From: Mesobacillus maritimus
GTDB taxonomy: Bacteria > Bacillota > Bacilli > Bacillales > Cytobacillaceae
NCBI RefSeq assembly: GCF_023715205.1
Contig: NZ_JAMBNR010000002.1
Location: 186,001 to 250,000 of the forward strand
DNA length: 64,000 nt
Direction of reading: 5' to 3'
Below, one piece after another: positions 7,640-15,324 of the stretch. The notes beneath the pieces are model-generated. The model had not been told where the DNA came from, made no database searches, and worked only from the letters and a program-made list of their open reading frames with translations. The first letter of the stretch is position 1. Every line of letters starts with the position of its first letter. The position numbers and the translations under genes are program-made.

Positions 7640-8418
7640 GGAATTTTATCATTCTTTTTAGAAAAGAAATGAAGGAAGGTGCGCGCAGTGGGAAATGGGT
7701 ATGGCTGCCGATTGTATTGATGGTAATTGGCATTTCGCAGCCGCTCACAAACTTTTATATGCCACAAATCCTTGAGATGGCGGGAAACCTTCCTGAAGGA
7801 GCGGTCATTGAAATCCCGATGCCATCAGGAGAAGAAGTGTTGATTGGGACATTGTCACAATATGGGACTATTGGGACGTTGTTGTTCGTCTTGGCGATGA
7901 TGAATGTGATTTCCCACGAACGGCAAACGGGTGCGTTAGCGTTTGTGATGATGCGACCTGTGAGTGCATTTCAGTATATGGCTAGTAAATATGTGGCACA
8001 GCTTTGTATTTTACTAATATCGCTTGCAGCTAGTTACATCTTAACTTGGTATTATACCAATATCCTTTTTGATCACGTAGCTTGGACCTTAATGCTAGCG
8101 AGCCTAGCTGTATATAGTCTTTGGATTGTCTTCCTTGTGGCGGTCACGCTTTTTGTGGGCACACTGTTACGGAGTAGTGGTGGGATTGCTGGCGTTAGTG
8201 TCGTGTTTTTATCTGTCATTAGTCTTCTAACCACTTTGTTGCCGAAATATATGGAATGGAGCCCAGGCAATTTGCGCGCAGAAGCATCGAACATTTTACT
8301 AGAAGGAGAGTGGGGGAGCTCCGCTACACTCGTGTCCCTCAGTACATTAGCATTATCAGTCCTATTTTTAGGCTTAGCTGTCTACATGTTTAAAAAGTTT
8401 GAACGATTCGGGGAATAA
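7636..8418 (+). CDS. yxlG: ABC transporter permease YxlG
   Basis: A 260-aa ABC-2 type permease with about six membrane segments, partner of YxlF. The ISHERQTGALAFVMMRPVS segment (about 94-112) is the amphipathic coupling motif of this family. The ATG at 7636 overlaps the yxlF stop (ATGA); an in-frame GTG-type start at 7588 would put 16 residues inside yxlF without a ribosome binding site. It is the last gene of the sigY operon, followed directly by a strong terminator. Confidence 0.85.
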   Translation: MRNFIILFRKEMKEGARSGKWVWLPIVLMVIGISQPLTNFYMPQILEMAGNLPEGAVIEIPMPSGEEVLIGTLSQYGTIGTLLFVLAMMNVISHERQTGALAFVMMRPVSAFQYMASKYVAQLCILLISLAASYILTWYYTNILFDHVAWTLMLASLAVYSLWIVFLVAVTLFVGTLLRSSGGIAGVSVVFLSVISLLTTLLPKYMEWSPGNLRAEASNILLEGEWGSSATLVSLSTLALSVLFLGLAVYMFKKFERFGE

Positions 8419-8426
8419 GATGGAAG

Positions 8427-8460
8427 AAAACTGGATGGTGCCTGGCACCATCCAGTTTTT
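8427..8460 (+). terminator. Operon terminator built on a GGTGCC/GGCACC palindrome
   Basis: A 16-bp perfect stem (8427-8442 with 8444-8459) around a single T, followed by T-run. The core AAACTGGATGGTGCC recurs exactly at 14279-14293, so the terminator is a dispersed repeat. Confidence 0.85.
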
Positions 8461-8499
8461 GTAAGAACAGACAGGTTGTATTACTACAATGAATATTCC

Positions 8500-8595
8500 A
8501 CTTCACAATCATTCGTTATGCAATTGCCTTTGCAAGTGTAATCAGGTTTGAAATAGAAAAAATCCACCCTCGAGTTGACGCGAATGGGTGGATTT
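8500..8595 (+). pseudogene. Decayed holin-like toxin gene remnant
   Basis: Aligns with 4262-4369 of the intact module: TTTGCAAGTGTAATCA matches the toxin helix region, and the stem AAATCCACCC (8560-8569) with GGGTGGATTT (8586-8595) matches the antisense terminator. The ATG region is altered and about a dozen bases after the helix core are missing, so no toxin is encoded. Confidence 0.65.
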
Positions 8596-8604
8596 CAGCT
8601 TATG

Positions 8605-9312
8605 TTAACATCTTACATATTTGCGTTTGAAACCTAGTCTTCCTTTATCGAGTTCTTTTTGGATATTTTCATAGGCGTTTAGGAAACTAGTCTTTTTCTT
8701 GTCGCGTTTGACTTCCACGATGCCTACTTCTTTGGCGGTTTCTAGTGCCTTTTCATGTAGTGGCAAATAAGATATTCCTACCGTGTAAAGGAAATTATTC
8801 ATCGAGGCTTTCGCTCGTTCTGGTGAATCGTGAATGGTGTTTTTCACAGAATCAAGCATATCGGACATCTTGCTTTCGGGAAATTCATGATCTTTACGAT
8901 TTCCTAACAGCCAGCAGTAGCAACTCCAGCCTGCGGACATTCTTAGTTCATCTCCACTAGCAATCCATTTATCCGCGACCTCTTGCGCAAAATCGGATTC
9001 TGATAATGTGACCGCTACTACATAATCGGACAGCATATAAAAATAGGCTGCATCCATCCAGCGATCAAAATCGGACTCTGTCATTGCTTTCGGTTCGGCA
9101 ATAATGCCGGCAAAATACATGGCATCATAGTTTCCTGTAGCATAAAGCTCTTCCGCTAAAGGTTGATTGATTTTTATTTTCTTTGCGATTGGTTTCATCG
9201 CACCGGTAGCCACGCCGAAAAGCGGTTCGTGCGCCCCATTGGATATGTACATTTTCTTCGTTCGTTCCTTGCCGAGGGCTTCGAGCTCCTGCATCACTGT
9301 TTCAAAATCCAT
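8605..9312 (-). CDS. AlkD-like DNA alkylation repair protein
   Basis: A 235-aa all-helical HEAT-repeat protein of the DNA alkylation repair family (AlkC/AlkD superfamily), which removes alkylated bases, or in some members only binds DNA. Recognisable blocks include YISNGAHEPLFGVATGAMKPIAKKI (seen as adjoining motifs near residues 22-46), the YDAMYFAG helix, DYVVA, and SAGWSCYCWLLG around 126-137. The typical acidic catalytic residue of AlkD cannot be assigned with confidence, and this subgroup may lack glycosylase activity. GGAAGG precedes the ATG. It is monocistronic. Confidence 0.75.
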   Translation of the reverse strand: MDFETVMQELEALGKERTKKMYISNGAHEPLFGVATGAMKPIAKKIKINQPLAEELYATGNYDAMYFAGIIAEPKAMTESDFDRWMDAAYFYMLSDYVVAVTLSESDFAQEVADKWIASGDELRMSAGWSCYCWLLGNRKDHEFPESKMSDMLDSVKNTIHDSPERAKASMNNFLYTVGISYLPLHEKALETAKEVGIVEVKRDKKKTSFLNAYENIQKELDKGRLGFKRKYVRC

Positions 9313-9571
9313 TTTTTTTGCCCTTCCTTCCTATTTTTATCTAGTTCATTGTAAGCTTAAGATCGTTTTATAAGTCGCATCCTTCTCCATTTTACCATTA
9401 ATCTGATTCTAGTATTCTGCCTCATTATTTTAAAAAAGGAGCAATGGCCTTAACCAAATTTGTAAGGGACCACAATTAGAAGAGAGAATGTTGATGCTTT
9501 GTTTATTTTTGTTTGGAGAAGAGGATCAGAATGGCCCTTGAGGCGTAAACTGGAATTTTTTATAAAAAATA
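9313..9571. other. Gap without recognisable gene
   Basis: AT-rich spacer between two leftward genes; I see no ORF with a ribosome binding site and no strong promoter. Confidence 0.5.
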
Positions 9572-9606
9572 GAAAAAGGAGAGTATCCCGTTTTCTCTCC
9601 TTTTTC
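9572..9606 (-). terminator. Terminator of the NEW3/ABC operon
   Basis: GAAAAAGGAGAG (9572-9583) pairs perfectly with 9595-9606; on the minus strand it is followed by a T-rich run. It lies just beyond the permease stop codon. Confidence 0.8.
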
Positions 9607-9613
9607 ATCCATA

Positions 9614-10666
9614 TTAATTTGTTCGAATTTCCTGTCGCATAAAGCTAAGATAGGCGATTGCAAAGCAAATTAATGTAGCGGCAACGAGTCCGGTTAGCTG
9701 TGGCCAGATTAATAGTAAGCTTTGACTAAGTGGCAACGGTCCGGCTACAGCTCCGACGGTTTGTTCAACTGTTAAGGGGCCGAGACTGCGAACATTCGGC
9801 GACAATAAAATCGTTGTCGATTCGCTAAATAAATAATTTGGGGAAAAGCGCATCAGCGTAAGAACCGTACCTTGTTTATTCAACACTTCGGAAACACTAG
9901 TCAGTTTTTCCGGATTTAACAGAGATTTTGAAACCAAATTGATGATCATGGAATAGAACACGTTAAAAAAGATCCAAACCGCAATACTTGATAAAGCGGA
10001 GGTGGCTTGACTTTTAAACACAACTGAAAACAAGATGCCAAGGTTCAGCCAAAAAGCAATATAAACAATACATAAACAGAGAAAGAAAAAGATTCTCAAG
10101 AACTCTTCAAAAGTTGGTGGAATGCCGAGAATGAGAATGCCAAACGCCATGACCAACAAACCTAGGGAGAAGAAGAGCAACACATTCAACAATAAAGCAG
10201 CAACAAACTTGGCATTGATTAAATAATCCCTTGGAATCGGTTGTGAAAGCAAGCGGCTTAACGTTCCACGGTTTCGTTCAGAATTGATGGCATCGAATCC
10301 TAAAGCAATTCCAAACAAAGGACCAAGGAATCCAACAAAAGTAATGAACGAAGGCAAAGTTCCATCCGAGACGGTAAACAGCTGCAGAAATAAATATAAA
10401 TCGGAACCAAGGGTTTCGGCTTCTTTCCCAGCTTGATCAATCGCATCAGAAATGGAAGTGATGGCCGTATAAAGAGAGCCGATGCAAGCTAGTAAAATAA
10501 TGACCCCTAAAATGAGGATCCGCCAGCTTCGAATATAGTCGGTAAATTCTTTCCGAACAATCGCCATAAAAGCAGAAGGGTTGGAGTTTTTCCCTTTTTC
10601 TGCCTGAACAGACTCTGTTTGGACAGAAAAAAAACTGATTTTATTTTTAAGTTTAGCTAGATTCAC
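9614..10666 (-). CDS. ABC-2 type transporter permease (NosY-like)
   Basis: A 350-aa membrane permease with an N-terminal helix near residues 45-65, a long extracytoplasmic loop, and at least five more helices. The NSERNRGTLSRLLSQP motif (about 145-160) is the coupling segment of the ABC2_membrane_2/NosY class. The GTG start at 10666 overlaps the end of the ATPase gene by 14 nt; an upstream frame extension to 10759 has no ribosome binding site. Together with the upstream ATPase and the NEW3-domain protein it forms a three-gene operon, probably an exporter or envelope-remodelling system with unknown cargo. Confidence 0.85.
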   Translation of the reverse strand: MNLAKLKNKISFFSVQTESVQAEKGKNSNPSAFMAIVRKEFTDYIRSWRILILGVIILLACIGSLYTAITSISDAIDQAGKEAETLGSDLYLFLQLFTVSDGTLPSFITFVGFLGPLFGIALGFDAINSERNRGTLSRLLSQPIPRDYLINAKFVAALLLNVLLFFSLGLLVMAFGILILGIPPTFEEFLRIFFFLCLCIVYIAFWLNLGILFSVVFKSQATSALSSIAVWIFFNVFYSMIINLVSKSLLNPEKLTSVSEVLNKQGTVLTLMRFSPNYLFSESTTILLSPNVRSLGPLTVEQTVGAVAGPLPLSQSLLLIWPQLTGLVAATLICFAIAYLSFMRQEIRTN

Positions 10667-11606
10667 GCAGATCACGCCCTTCAAAATACCGGTGGTAAAT
10701 TTCATCCAAACCGAAGTTTTTCTGGCTGATATGAGTAAGTGCGGATCCCATTTCCACAATCGTTTTGCTAATCATCGCGGAAATGTCCTCATAACATGTG
10801 ATTTCAAGTCCGGATTTTACGACTTGTACTTGTTCCACTTGCTCCAACTCTTGAAGCCGCCGGATAAGCTCCGGTGTGATTGGGGAGGCATGGACGGTGA
10901 TTCTTAAGGTTGCTGAATCAAAAAGCTGTTCGGCCAGGGTTTGGACGTTTCCTTCTGCAATTAGATGTCCTTTGACAAAAAGGCCGACTCGATCACAAAT
11001 TTGCTGAACTTGGTGCAAATGATGGGACGATAATAGCACGGTCATACCTTCTTCTTTCCCAAGTTCTTGGATCATTTTTAACAGTTCGCGAACACCCTCT
11101 GGGTCAATCCCTAATGTCGGTTCGTCGAGAATGATGACTTCAGGATTTTTCATTAACACATCCGCCAAGCCTAGCCGTTGCTTCATTCCGCGAGAATATT
11201 TACCGGTCTTTTTATATGCTGCATCTGTCAGATTCACTTTTTCCAACAAATATTCTGCCCGCTCGCGAGCTTGTTTTTTTGGAAGATTGTTTAATTCAGC
11301 GGTATACACTAAATTTTCAAGACCCGTCATATTTTGATAGAATCCAATATTATCAGGTAGGTAGCCTACTCTTCGTTTCACTTCTATCGGTCTCCTGACA
11401 GAGTCGATGCCGCAAACAGTGACAGAACCGCTTGTAGGTTCGCTTAACCCTAGCAACATTAAAATTGTCGTTGTTTTCCCAGCTCCGTTCGGGCCAAGCA
11501 ATCCGAAGATTTCCCCTTTTGAAATGGTCAGAGACAAATCTTTGACAGCGAACTGATCATCATATTGTTTACTGACTTGATCCAGTTGGATAACAGTTTG
11601 ATTCAC
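10653..11606 (-). CDS. ABC transporter ATP-binding protein
   Basis: A 317-aa ATPase: Walker A GPNGAGKTT (residues 38-46), signature YSRGMKQRLGLADV in which the usual LSGG is replaced by SRGM, as in many NosF/CcmA-type exporters, Walker B VIILDEPTLGIDPEG, and the SSHHLHQV switch region. The C-terminal about 85 residues are a regulatory extension. GTG start at 11606 follows GGGAGGAG with good spacing; the longer frame to 11690 lies inside the upstream gene. It should energise the downstream permease. Confidence 0.87.
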   Translation of the reverse strand: MNQTVIQLDQVSKQYDDQFAVKDLSLTISKGEIFGLLGPNGAGKTTTILMLLGLSEPTSGSVTVCGIDSVRRPIEVKRRVGYLPDNIGFYQNMTGLENLVYTAELNNLPKKQARERAEYLLEKVNLTDAAYKKTGKYSRGMKQRLGLADVLMKNPEVIILDEPTLGIDPEGVRELLKMIQELGKEEGMTVLLSSHHLHQVQQICDRVGLFVKGHLIAEGNVQTLAEQLFDSATLRITVHASPITPELIRRLQELEQVEQVQVVKSGLEITCYEDISAMISKTIVEMGSALTHISQKNFGLDEIYHRYFEGRDLRESS

Positions 11607-11608
11607 GC

Positions 11609-12760
11609 TTATCTCCTCCCATATTTTCTCACCATATAATAAAATCCACCAAGCACCATAACAATAATGGCAACAGCAAATAGCCCCCAAAGCATCGACG
11701 TTTCAACGGAAATCCGGAAATCGGCTTCTGCAGAAGACTCAGCGGCTGACGCAGAAATGGTGGTTACATAGTCACCGGCAATTGCTTCATCTGATGCGGT
11801 TATTCTTGCTTTTACGGTTGCTTTATCGCCCGGTTCAATCTTCGGAATCGTACTAGGTTCGAATGTTGTTTCCCAATTTGGTGGAGCGGTTGCGGATAAC
11901 TTGACCTCTGTCAGTGGAGCACTTCCTGTATTTTCCACAACAACATCAATCGTTTTTTCACGCCCTGATTGCAAATCTGTACTCAAGTTTCCATCTGGAG
12001 TGGTTACTTTTAATTCATAGGATCCTGTGATTACGGCCTCCAAATCGGTTTTTGTGGAGGTCCCACTTCCAGCTGCTGTTAAGGCAATTTTATATGTGTC
12101 TGCACTTGCCTTTTCAGGTGGAGTCACATTGATGGTGAGATTCGCTTCACTGTTTGGTTCTACCGCAACGGATGTGACATTGTCTCCTCCAGATTGAAAC
12201 TGAACGCCCCAACCTTTAGGGGCTTGAGCTGTTAAAGCATAGTTTTGTTTTTCGGCAGTTCGATTGTGTAGAGTGGCAGAATAAGAGAAAGAAGAGTCCG
12301 TTTGTCCTTGTAAATTCGGTTGCTCGACATTGAATTCCGTTTTGAACGTTCCTTTTTCTGAAAGAGTCACAAGAAAAGGGAGCTCCGAAACATTGCCATT
12401 TTGGTCGGTCGCGACTAAGGTAAATCGATAATCGTCTTGTTCAATTTTGAGTGGAACTGTGATTTCAAGGTTGATTTGCTGTTCGCTATTGCCGCGGACT
12501 GTCAGTTGCTTAAGCGCACTCCCATTTGCAGTAATTTCATGTGACCAGCCTTTTGGTAAATTTTCGACATCAAAAGTTACGGTGCGAATACTAGATTCTG
12601 TGTTGATCACATCAACTGAATAATCAACGGTTTCCCCAGGGGTTGCGGTAATCCCGGTGTAAGGGGTGTATAAAGTTACATTTGCTAATGCTGGTCTGCT
12701 CCCAATAAAGATGGTGAGAGTAAGCATGAACGTAAAAATACTGAAGATTTTTTTACCCAT
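11609..12760 (-). CDS. Secreted membrane-anchored NEW3-domain protein
   Basis: A 383-aa exported protein: signal peptide (about 1-28, cleavage near ALANVT), three or four Ig-like beta domains with the NEW3 pattern (PGETVDYSVDVIN, ENLPKGWSHEI, later APKGWGVQF, APPNWETTF), and a C-terminal membrane helix (about 355-376) followed by the basic tail VRKYGRR. NEW3 domains are extracytoplasmic beta-sandwiches, often near polysaccharide or ABC-transport functions. An AAGGAGG abuts several ATGs; the third (12760) has the best spacing. It heads the operon with the ABC pair and is divergent from an ECF sigma factor gene, which may control it. Confidence 0.8.
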   Translation of the reverse strand: MGKKIFSIFTFMLTLTIFIGSRPALANVTLYTPYTGITATPGETVDYSVDVINTESSIRTVTFDVENLPKGWSHEITANGSALKQLTVRGNSEQQINLEITVPLKIEQDDYRFTLVATDQNGNVSELPFLVTLSEKGTFKTEFNVEQPNLQGQTDSSFSYSATLHNRTAEKQNYALTAQAPKGWGVQFQSGGDNVTSVAVEPNSEANLTINVTPPEKASADTYKIALTAAGSGTSTKTDLEAVITGSYELKVTTPDGNLSTDLQSGREKTIDVVVENTGSAPLTEVKLSATAPPNWETTFEPSTIPKIEPGDKATVKARITASDEAIAGDYVTTISASAAESSAEADFRISVETSMLWGLFAVAIIVMVLGGFYYMVRKYGRR

Positions 12761-12857
12761 CTTCATCATCCTCCTTGTTGTTATTCATAGTAGATACGCA
12801 GTAAAAAAACATTTGGATTTGTCATATTAAAAAATTTTTAATAAAATTTTTTTAAAA

Positions 12858-12883
12858 TGAAACTTAATAATAGGAAAAACGAC
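12858..12883 (+). promoter_or_regulatory. ECF-type promoter for the sigma/anti-sigma pair
   Basis: TGAAAC (12858-12863), 16-nt spacer, CGAC (12880-12883): the standard ECF layout, 43 nt upstream of the sigma factor start. It suggests autoregulation by the downstream sigma factor. Confidence 0.6.
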
Positions 12884-12925
12884 CATTTTAATAAAATGAT
12901 AGATTGCCTTGAAGGAGTGCATAAC

Positions 12926-13507
12926 ATGGATCAAAATCAAGAGAGTGTCCAGTTATTGCAGGATATCAGAGCTGGCTCGCGTCAGGCTTTCGACCATTTT
13001 TATGAGTTGCATATTCAGTTTGTCTTTCAGATTGCTTTTCAACTTGTAAGGGAACAGGCTGAAGCCGAGGACGTGTGCCATGATGTTTTTCTTGAAGTCT
13101 TGCAAAAAACAACACAATATCAACCTGCAAAAGGAAGCGTCAAAGCATGGCTTGCAGTGAAAACTCGCAGCCGTGCCTTGGATCGACTGCGGAAAAAGAA
13201 ACCTTTGCTTACGGATGAATGGGAGCAGAAAATGGGAAAAGAGGAGTCTGGAGCCGATCTCAAGGTTTTAGAGCAAATCGAAAAAGATGTTTTGTTTGAT
13301 GCTTTAAAACAAATTCCAACCGAACAACGCGAAGCCATTTACCGGTCGTATTATCAGGGAGAAACGCATAAAGAAATCGCGATGACGATGCAGAAACCGC
13401 TTGGTTCCGTCAAATCGTTGATTCGTTATGGCCTCAACAACCTACGCAAACAAAAATCCATATTCCATTGGGCGAAATCGAGCGGAGGTGGAAACCATCA
13501 TGAGTAA
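12926..13507 (+). CDS. ECF sigma factor
   Basis: A 193-aa RNA polymerase sigma factor. Region 2 contains EAEDVCHDVFLEVLQ and the region GSVKAWLAVKTRSRALDRLRKKK (in two motifs, about 67-92). Region 4 ends with HKEIAMTMQKPLGSVKSLI (about 152-170). The frame opens at 12857 but AAGGAG before ATG 12926 sets the start. Its stop overlaps the next gene's start by 8 nt. It resembles the SigK/RpoE-like group paired with RskA-type anti-sigma factors. It is divergent from the NEW3/ABC operon, a plausible target. Confidence 0.88.
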   Translation: MDQNQESVQLLQDIRAGSRQAFDHFYELHIQFVFQIAFQLVREQAEAEDVCHDVFLEVLQKTTQYQPAKGSVKAWLAVKTRSRALDRLRKKKPLLTDEWEQKMGKEESGADLKVLEQIEKDVLFDALKQIPTEQREAIYRSYYQGETHKEIAMTMQKPLGSVKSLIRYGLNNLRKQKSIFHWAKSSGGGNHHE

Positions 13508-14201
13508 GAAGCATTTTTCTGAAGAGGTTTTAATCGACTTTTGTTTAGAGGAGATTTCGGAAGAGCGGCGTCAAGAGATCCGAGAGCATCTTGATAACTG
13601 TGCTGAATGTAAACAAGTGACCGAACATTGGCTGGAGGTGTTCAATCAATCAAGTAATGGGAAGCCTTCTGCTGAATTGAAAGATAGAATTTGGGAGAAT
13701 GCTAGGAAAAACCGAGGGGCGCGTAAGAAGAACCGAAAGCTTATGATGGCGATTAGCAGTGCAGCGGCATTGTTTATATTCAGCATTGGCTTGTTATGGG
13801 ATCAGTCTTCTGAATATCATCGCTACGAAGTTGCCCATAACGGTGAAATTCCGACAGAAAGCATCCAAACCAATCCACAAACACAGCAATTGGCCGTTAT
13901 CCCTGTTGCGGCGAATCAAAACATAAACGGGAATTTGTGGATCAATGGAGTTGACGAAGAATTGCTTTTAGAAGTAGATGGGCTGGAGGATATTTCGAAT
14001 CGAGATTATCAATTATGGATGATTTACGATAATAACAAAATCAAAGGGGAGCTCTTGTCGACAGTGGATGGATCTTCCCGAATCCTGATTAAAGGAAAAG
14101 ATGTGAATCACTTTAAAATCATCAAAGCAAGCATCGAGCCAATAGGTGGCAGCCTGGAACCAACAGGGCCGGAGACGTTTGTTGTGCCGCTGAATAAGTA
14201 A
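13500..14201 (+). CDS. Zinc-type transmembrane anti-sigma factor (RskA-like)
   Basis: A 233-aa inner-membrane anti-sigma factor. The cytoplasmic N-terminus carries the ZAS zinc motif H30-x3-C34-x2-C37 (EHLDNCAEC). One transmembrane helix spans about 81-100. The external C-terminal domain (about 125-233), with LWINGVDEELLLEVDGLE and a DYQLWMIYDNN strand, matches the anti-sigma-K factor RskA C-terminal fold. GGAGG precedes the ATG, which overlaps the sigma gene stop. It should sequester the upstream ECF factor until an envelope signal triggers release. The longer frame from 13428 overlaps the sigma gene and is rejected. Confidence 0.85.
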   Translation: MSKKHFSEEVLIDFCLEEISEERRQEIREHLDNCAECKQVTEHWLEVFNQSSNGKPSAELKDRIWENARKNRGARKKNRKLMMAISSAAALFIFSIGLLWDQSSEYHRYEVAHNGEIPTESIQTNPQTQQLAVIPVAANQNINGNLWINGVDEELLLEVDGLEDISNRDYQLWMIYDNNKIKGELLSTVDGSSRILIKGKDVNHFKIIKASIEPIGGSLEPTGPETFVVPLNK

Positions 14202-14273
14202 AGGAGGAAGGACAGGTCTGAGCTGCCCCACAATTGGGCTCAAACGATAGGATAAAATAATTGTTCTTATTTG

Positions 14274-14314
14274 CCAAAAAACTGGATGGTGCCTGGCACC
14301 ATCCAGTTTTTTGG
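14274..14314 (+). terminator. Terminator of the sigma/anti-sigma operon, repeat copy 2
   Basis: A 20-bp perfect stem (14274-14293 with 14295-14314) around one T, with six T inside the right arm. Shares its core with the terminator at 8427-8460. Confidence 0.85.
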
Positions 14315-14327
14315 TAGGGCTTATCTG

Positions 14328-14357
14328 GTGGGACAATGTACCTGTCCCTGTGTCCTA
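14328..14357. repeat. GGGACA/TGTCCC dispersed repeat
   Basis: GTGGGACAATGTACC followed by TGTCCCTGTGTCC; the 22 bases from GGGACA onward are identical to those at 5353-5379. Confidence 0.6.
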
Positions 14358-14378
14358 CAGAAAATTCTGAAAATACTG

Positions 14379-14433
14379 TTGACACAAAAATAAATATTAT
14401 TTATTATAATATTTAAATAAATCATATTTATTT
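14379..14433 (+). promoter_or_regulatory. Promoter and double palindromic operator before the GntR gene
   Basis: TTGACA (14379-14384), 17 nt, TATTAT (14402-14407). Overlapping the -10 is a perfect inverted repeat TAAATATTAT (14391-14400) / ATAATATTTA (14406-14415), directly followed by AAATAAAT-cat-ATTTATTT (14415-14433). Two adjoining palindromes over the promoter are what a dimeric FadR-type repressor would bind. Confidence 0.6.
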
Positions 14434-14454
14434 CAACTAGTGAGAGGAGGTAGA

Positions 14455-14529
14455 GTGTTTAGAAACTTCCTTATTTTCAAAGACCTCCAATTTCCCTCAT
14501 TTTTATCATTCAAGTATGCTAGTAAGTAA
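14455..14529 (+). CDS. Possible 24-aa leader peptide
   Basis: GTG start four bases after a consensus AGGAGG (14445-14450), 24 codons, rich in Phe and basic residues, ending at TAA 14529 just before the GntR gene. A 9-bp inverted repeat (14489-14497 with 14529-14537) lies across its end. I do not recognise it; it could be a leader ORF or a chance frame. Confidence 0.22.
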   Translation: MFRNFLIFKDLQFPSFLSFKYASK

Positions 14530-14561
14530 GGGAAATTTTAGTAGAGATGGAGGCAGTTTTT

Positions 14562-15284
14562 ATGAAAAGCAGAAGTGAACAGCTTGTTGACGAGCTTGGG
14601 AGAAAAATTGTGACAGGTGAGTTTGTCCAAGGTGACATTTTACCGAAAGTTGAAGATTTGAGCGAGATTCATCAAGTAAGCCGAACGGTTGTCCGTGAAG
14701 CGCTTAAAGGGTTATCCACACTTGGCTTGGTGAAGTCGAATCAGCGATCCGGTACGGTTGTTCTTCCGAGGTCGGAGTGGCGCTGGTGGAATATTGATGT
14801 CCTGACATGGGTACTTGAAGATGAGAAAAATCGCGACTTTTTGTTGCATTTAACAGAGGTCAGGTTAGGACTTGAACCAACTGCGGTTGCTTTGGCTGCA
14901 ACAAGGGCTACGGATGAAGACCGAATGAAAATTAAGGATGCGTTCACCAGAATGGAGCAATCACTTGGCGATCCAAAAGCTTGGGCGGTCGCAGATTATG
15001 ATTTTCATAATGTTTTATTATCCGCTTCTTATAATGATTTAATCATTAATACCATTAAGACGCTTCAAAAAGCGCTGATTATTAGTCGTGAAAAAACATT
15101 ACTAGCGGCAATAGAGGATAAAGATTCACCTTATGATTCGCCAACAACCGAAGCTTTGGAAAGGCATCGTGCCATCTATGAAGCGGTAATGAATCGTGAT
15201 GAAGTCCTCGCGCATCAAAAAACATCAGAATTGATTTTACGTGTAAAACGAATCTTAGAAAAAATCTACACTCGTGACTTATAG
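14562..15284 (+). CDS. FadR-subfamily GntR transcriptional regulator
   Basis: A 240-aa DNA-binding regulator. The winged helix (about 1-70) includes LPKVEDLSEIHQVSRTVVREAL, and the C-terminal FCD ligand-binding domain (about 95-230) has the acidic/His positions ADYDFHNVLL and ERHRAIYEAV that usually hold a metal ion and carboxylate effector. Start at ATG 14562 follows GGAGG by 8 nt; the frame from 14547 places the Shine-Dalgarno inside the ORF. It precedes the aromatic catabolic genes in the same direction and likely represses them and itself through the palindromes at 14391-14433; the effector is probably a pathway acid. Confidence 0.85.
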   Translation: MKSRSEQLVDELGRKIVTGEFVQGDILPKVEDLSEIHQVSRTVVREALKGLSTLGLVKSNQRSGTVVLPRSEWRWWNIDVLTWVLEDEKNRDFLLHLTEVRLGLEPTAVALAATRATDEDRMKIKDAFTRMEQSLGDPKAWAVADYDFHNVLLSASYNDLIINTIKTLQKALIISREKTLLAAIEDKDSPYDSPTTEALERHRAIYEAVMNRDEVLAHQKTSELILRVKRILEKIYTRDL

Positions 15285-15324
15285 AAAAAGATAAAATCCA
15301 AAAAAGAGAGGGGCACAAACTGTT

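Noticed and set aside
9163-9373. Plus-strand ORFs opposite the AlkD-like gene
   Set aside because: Shadows of the real gene with no ribosome sites.
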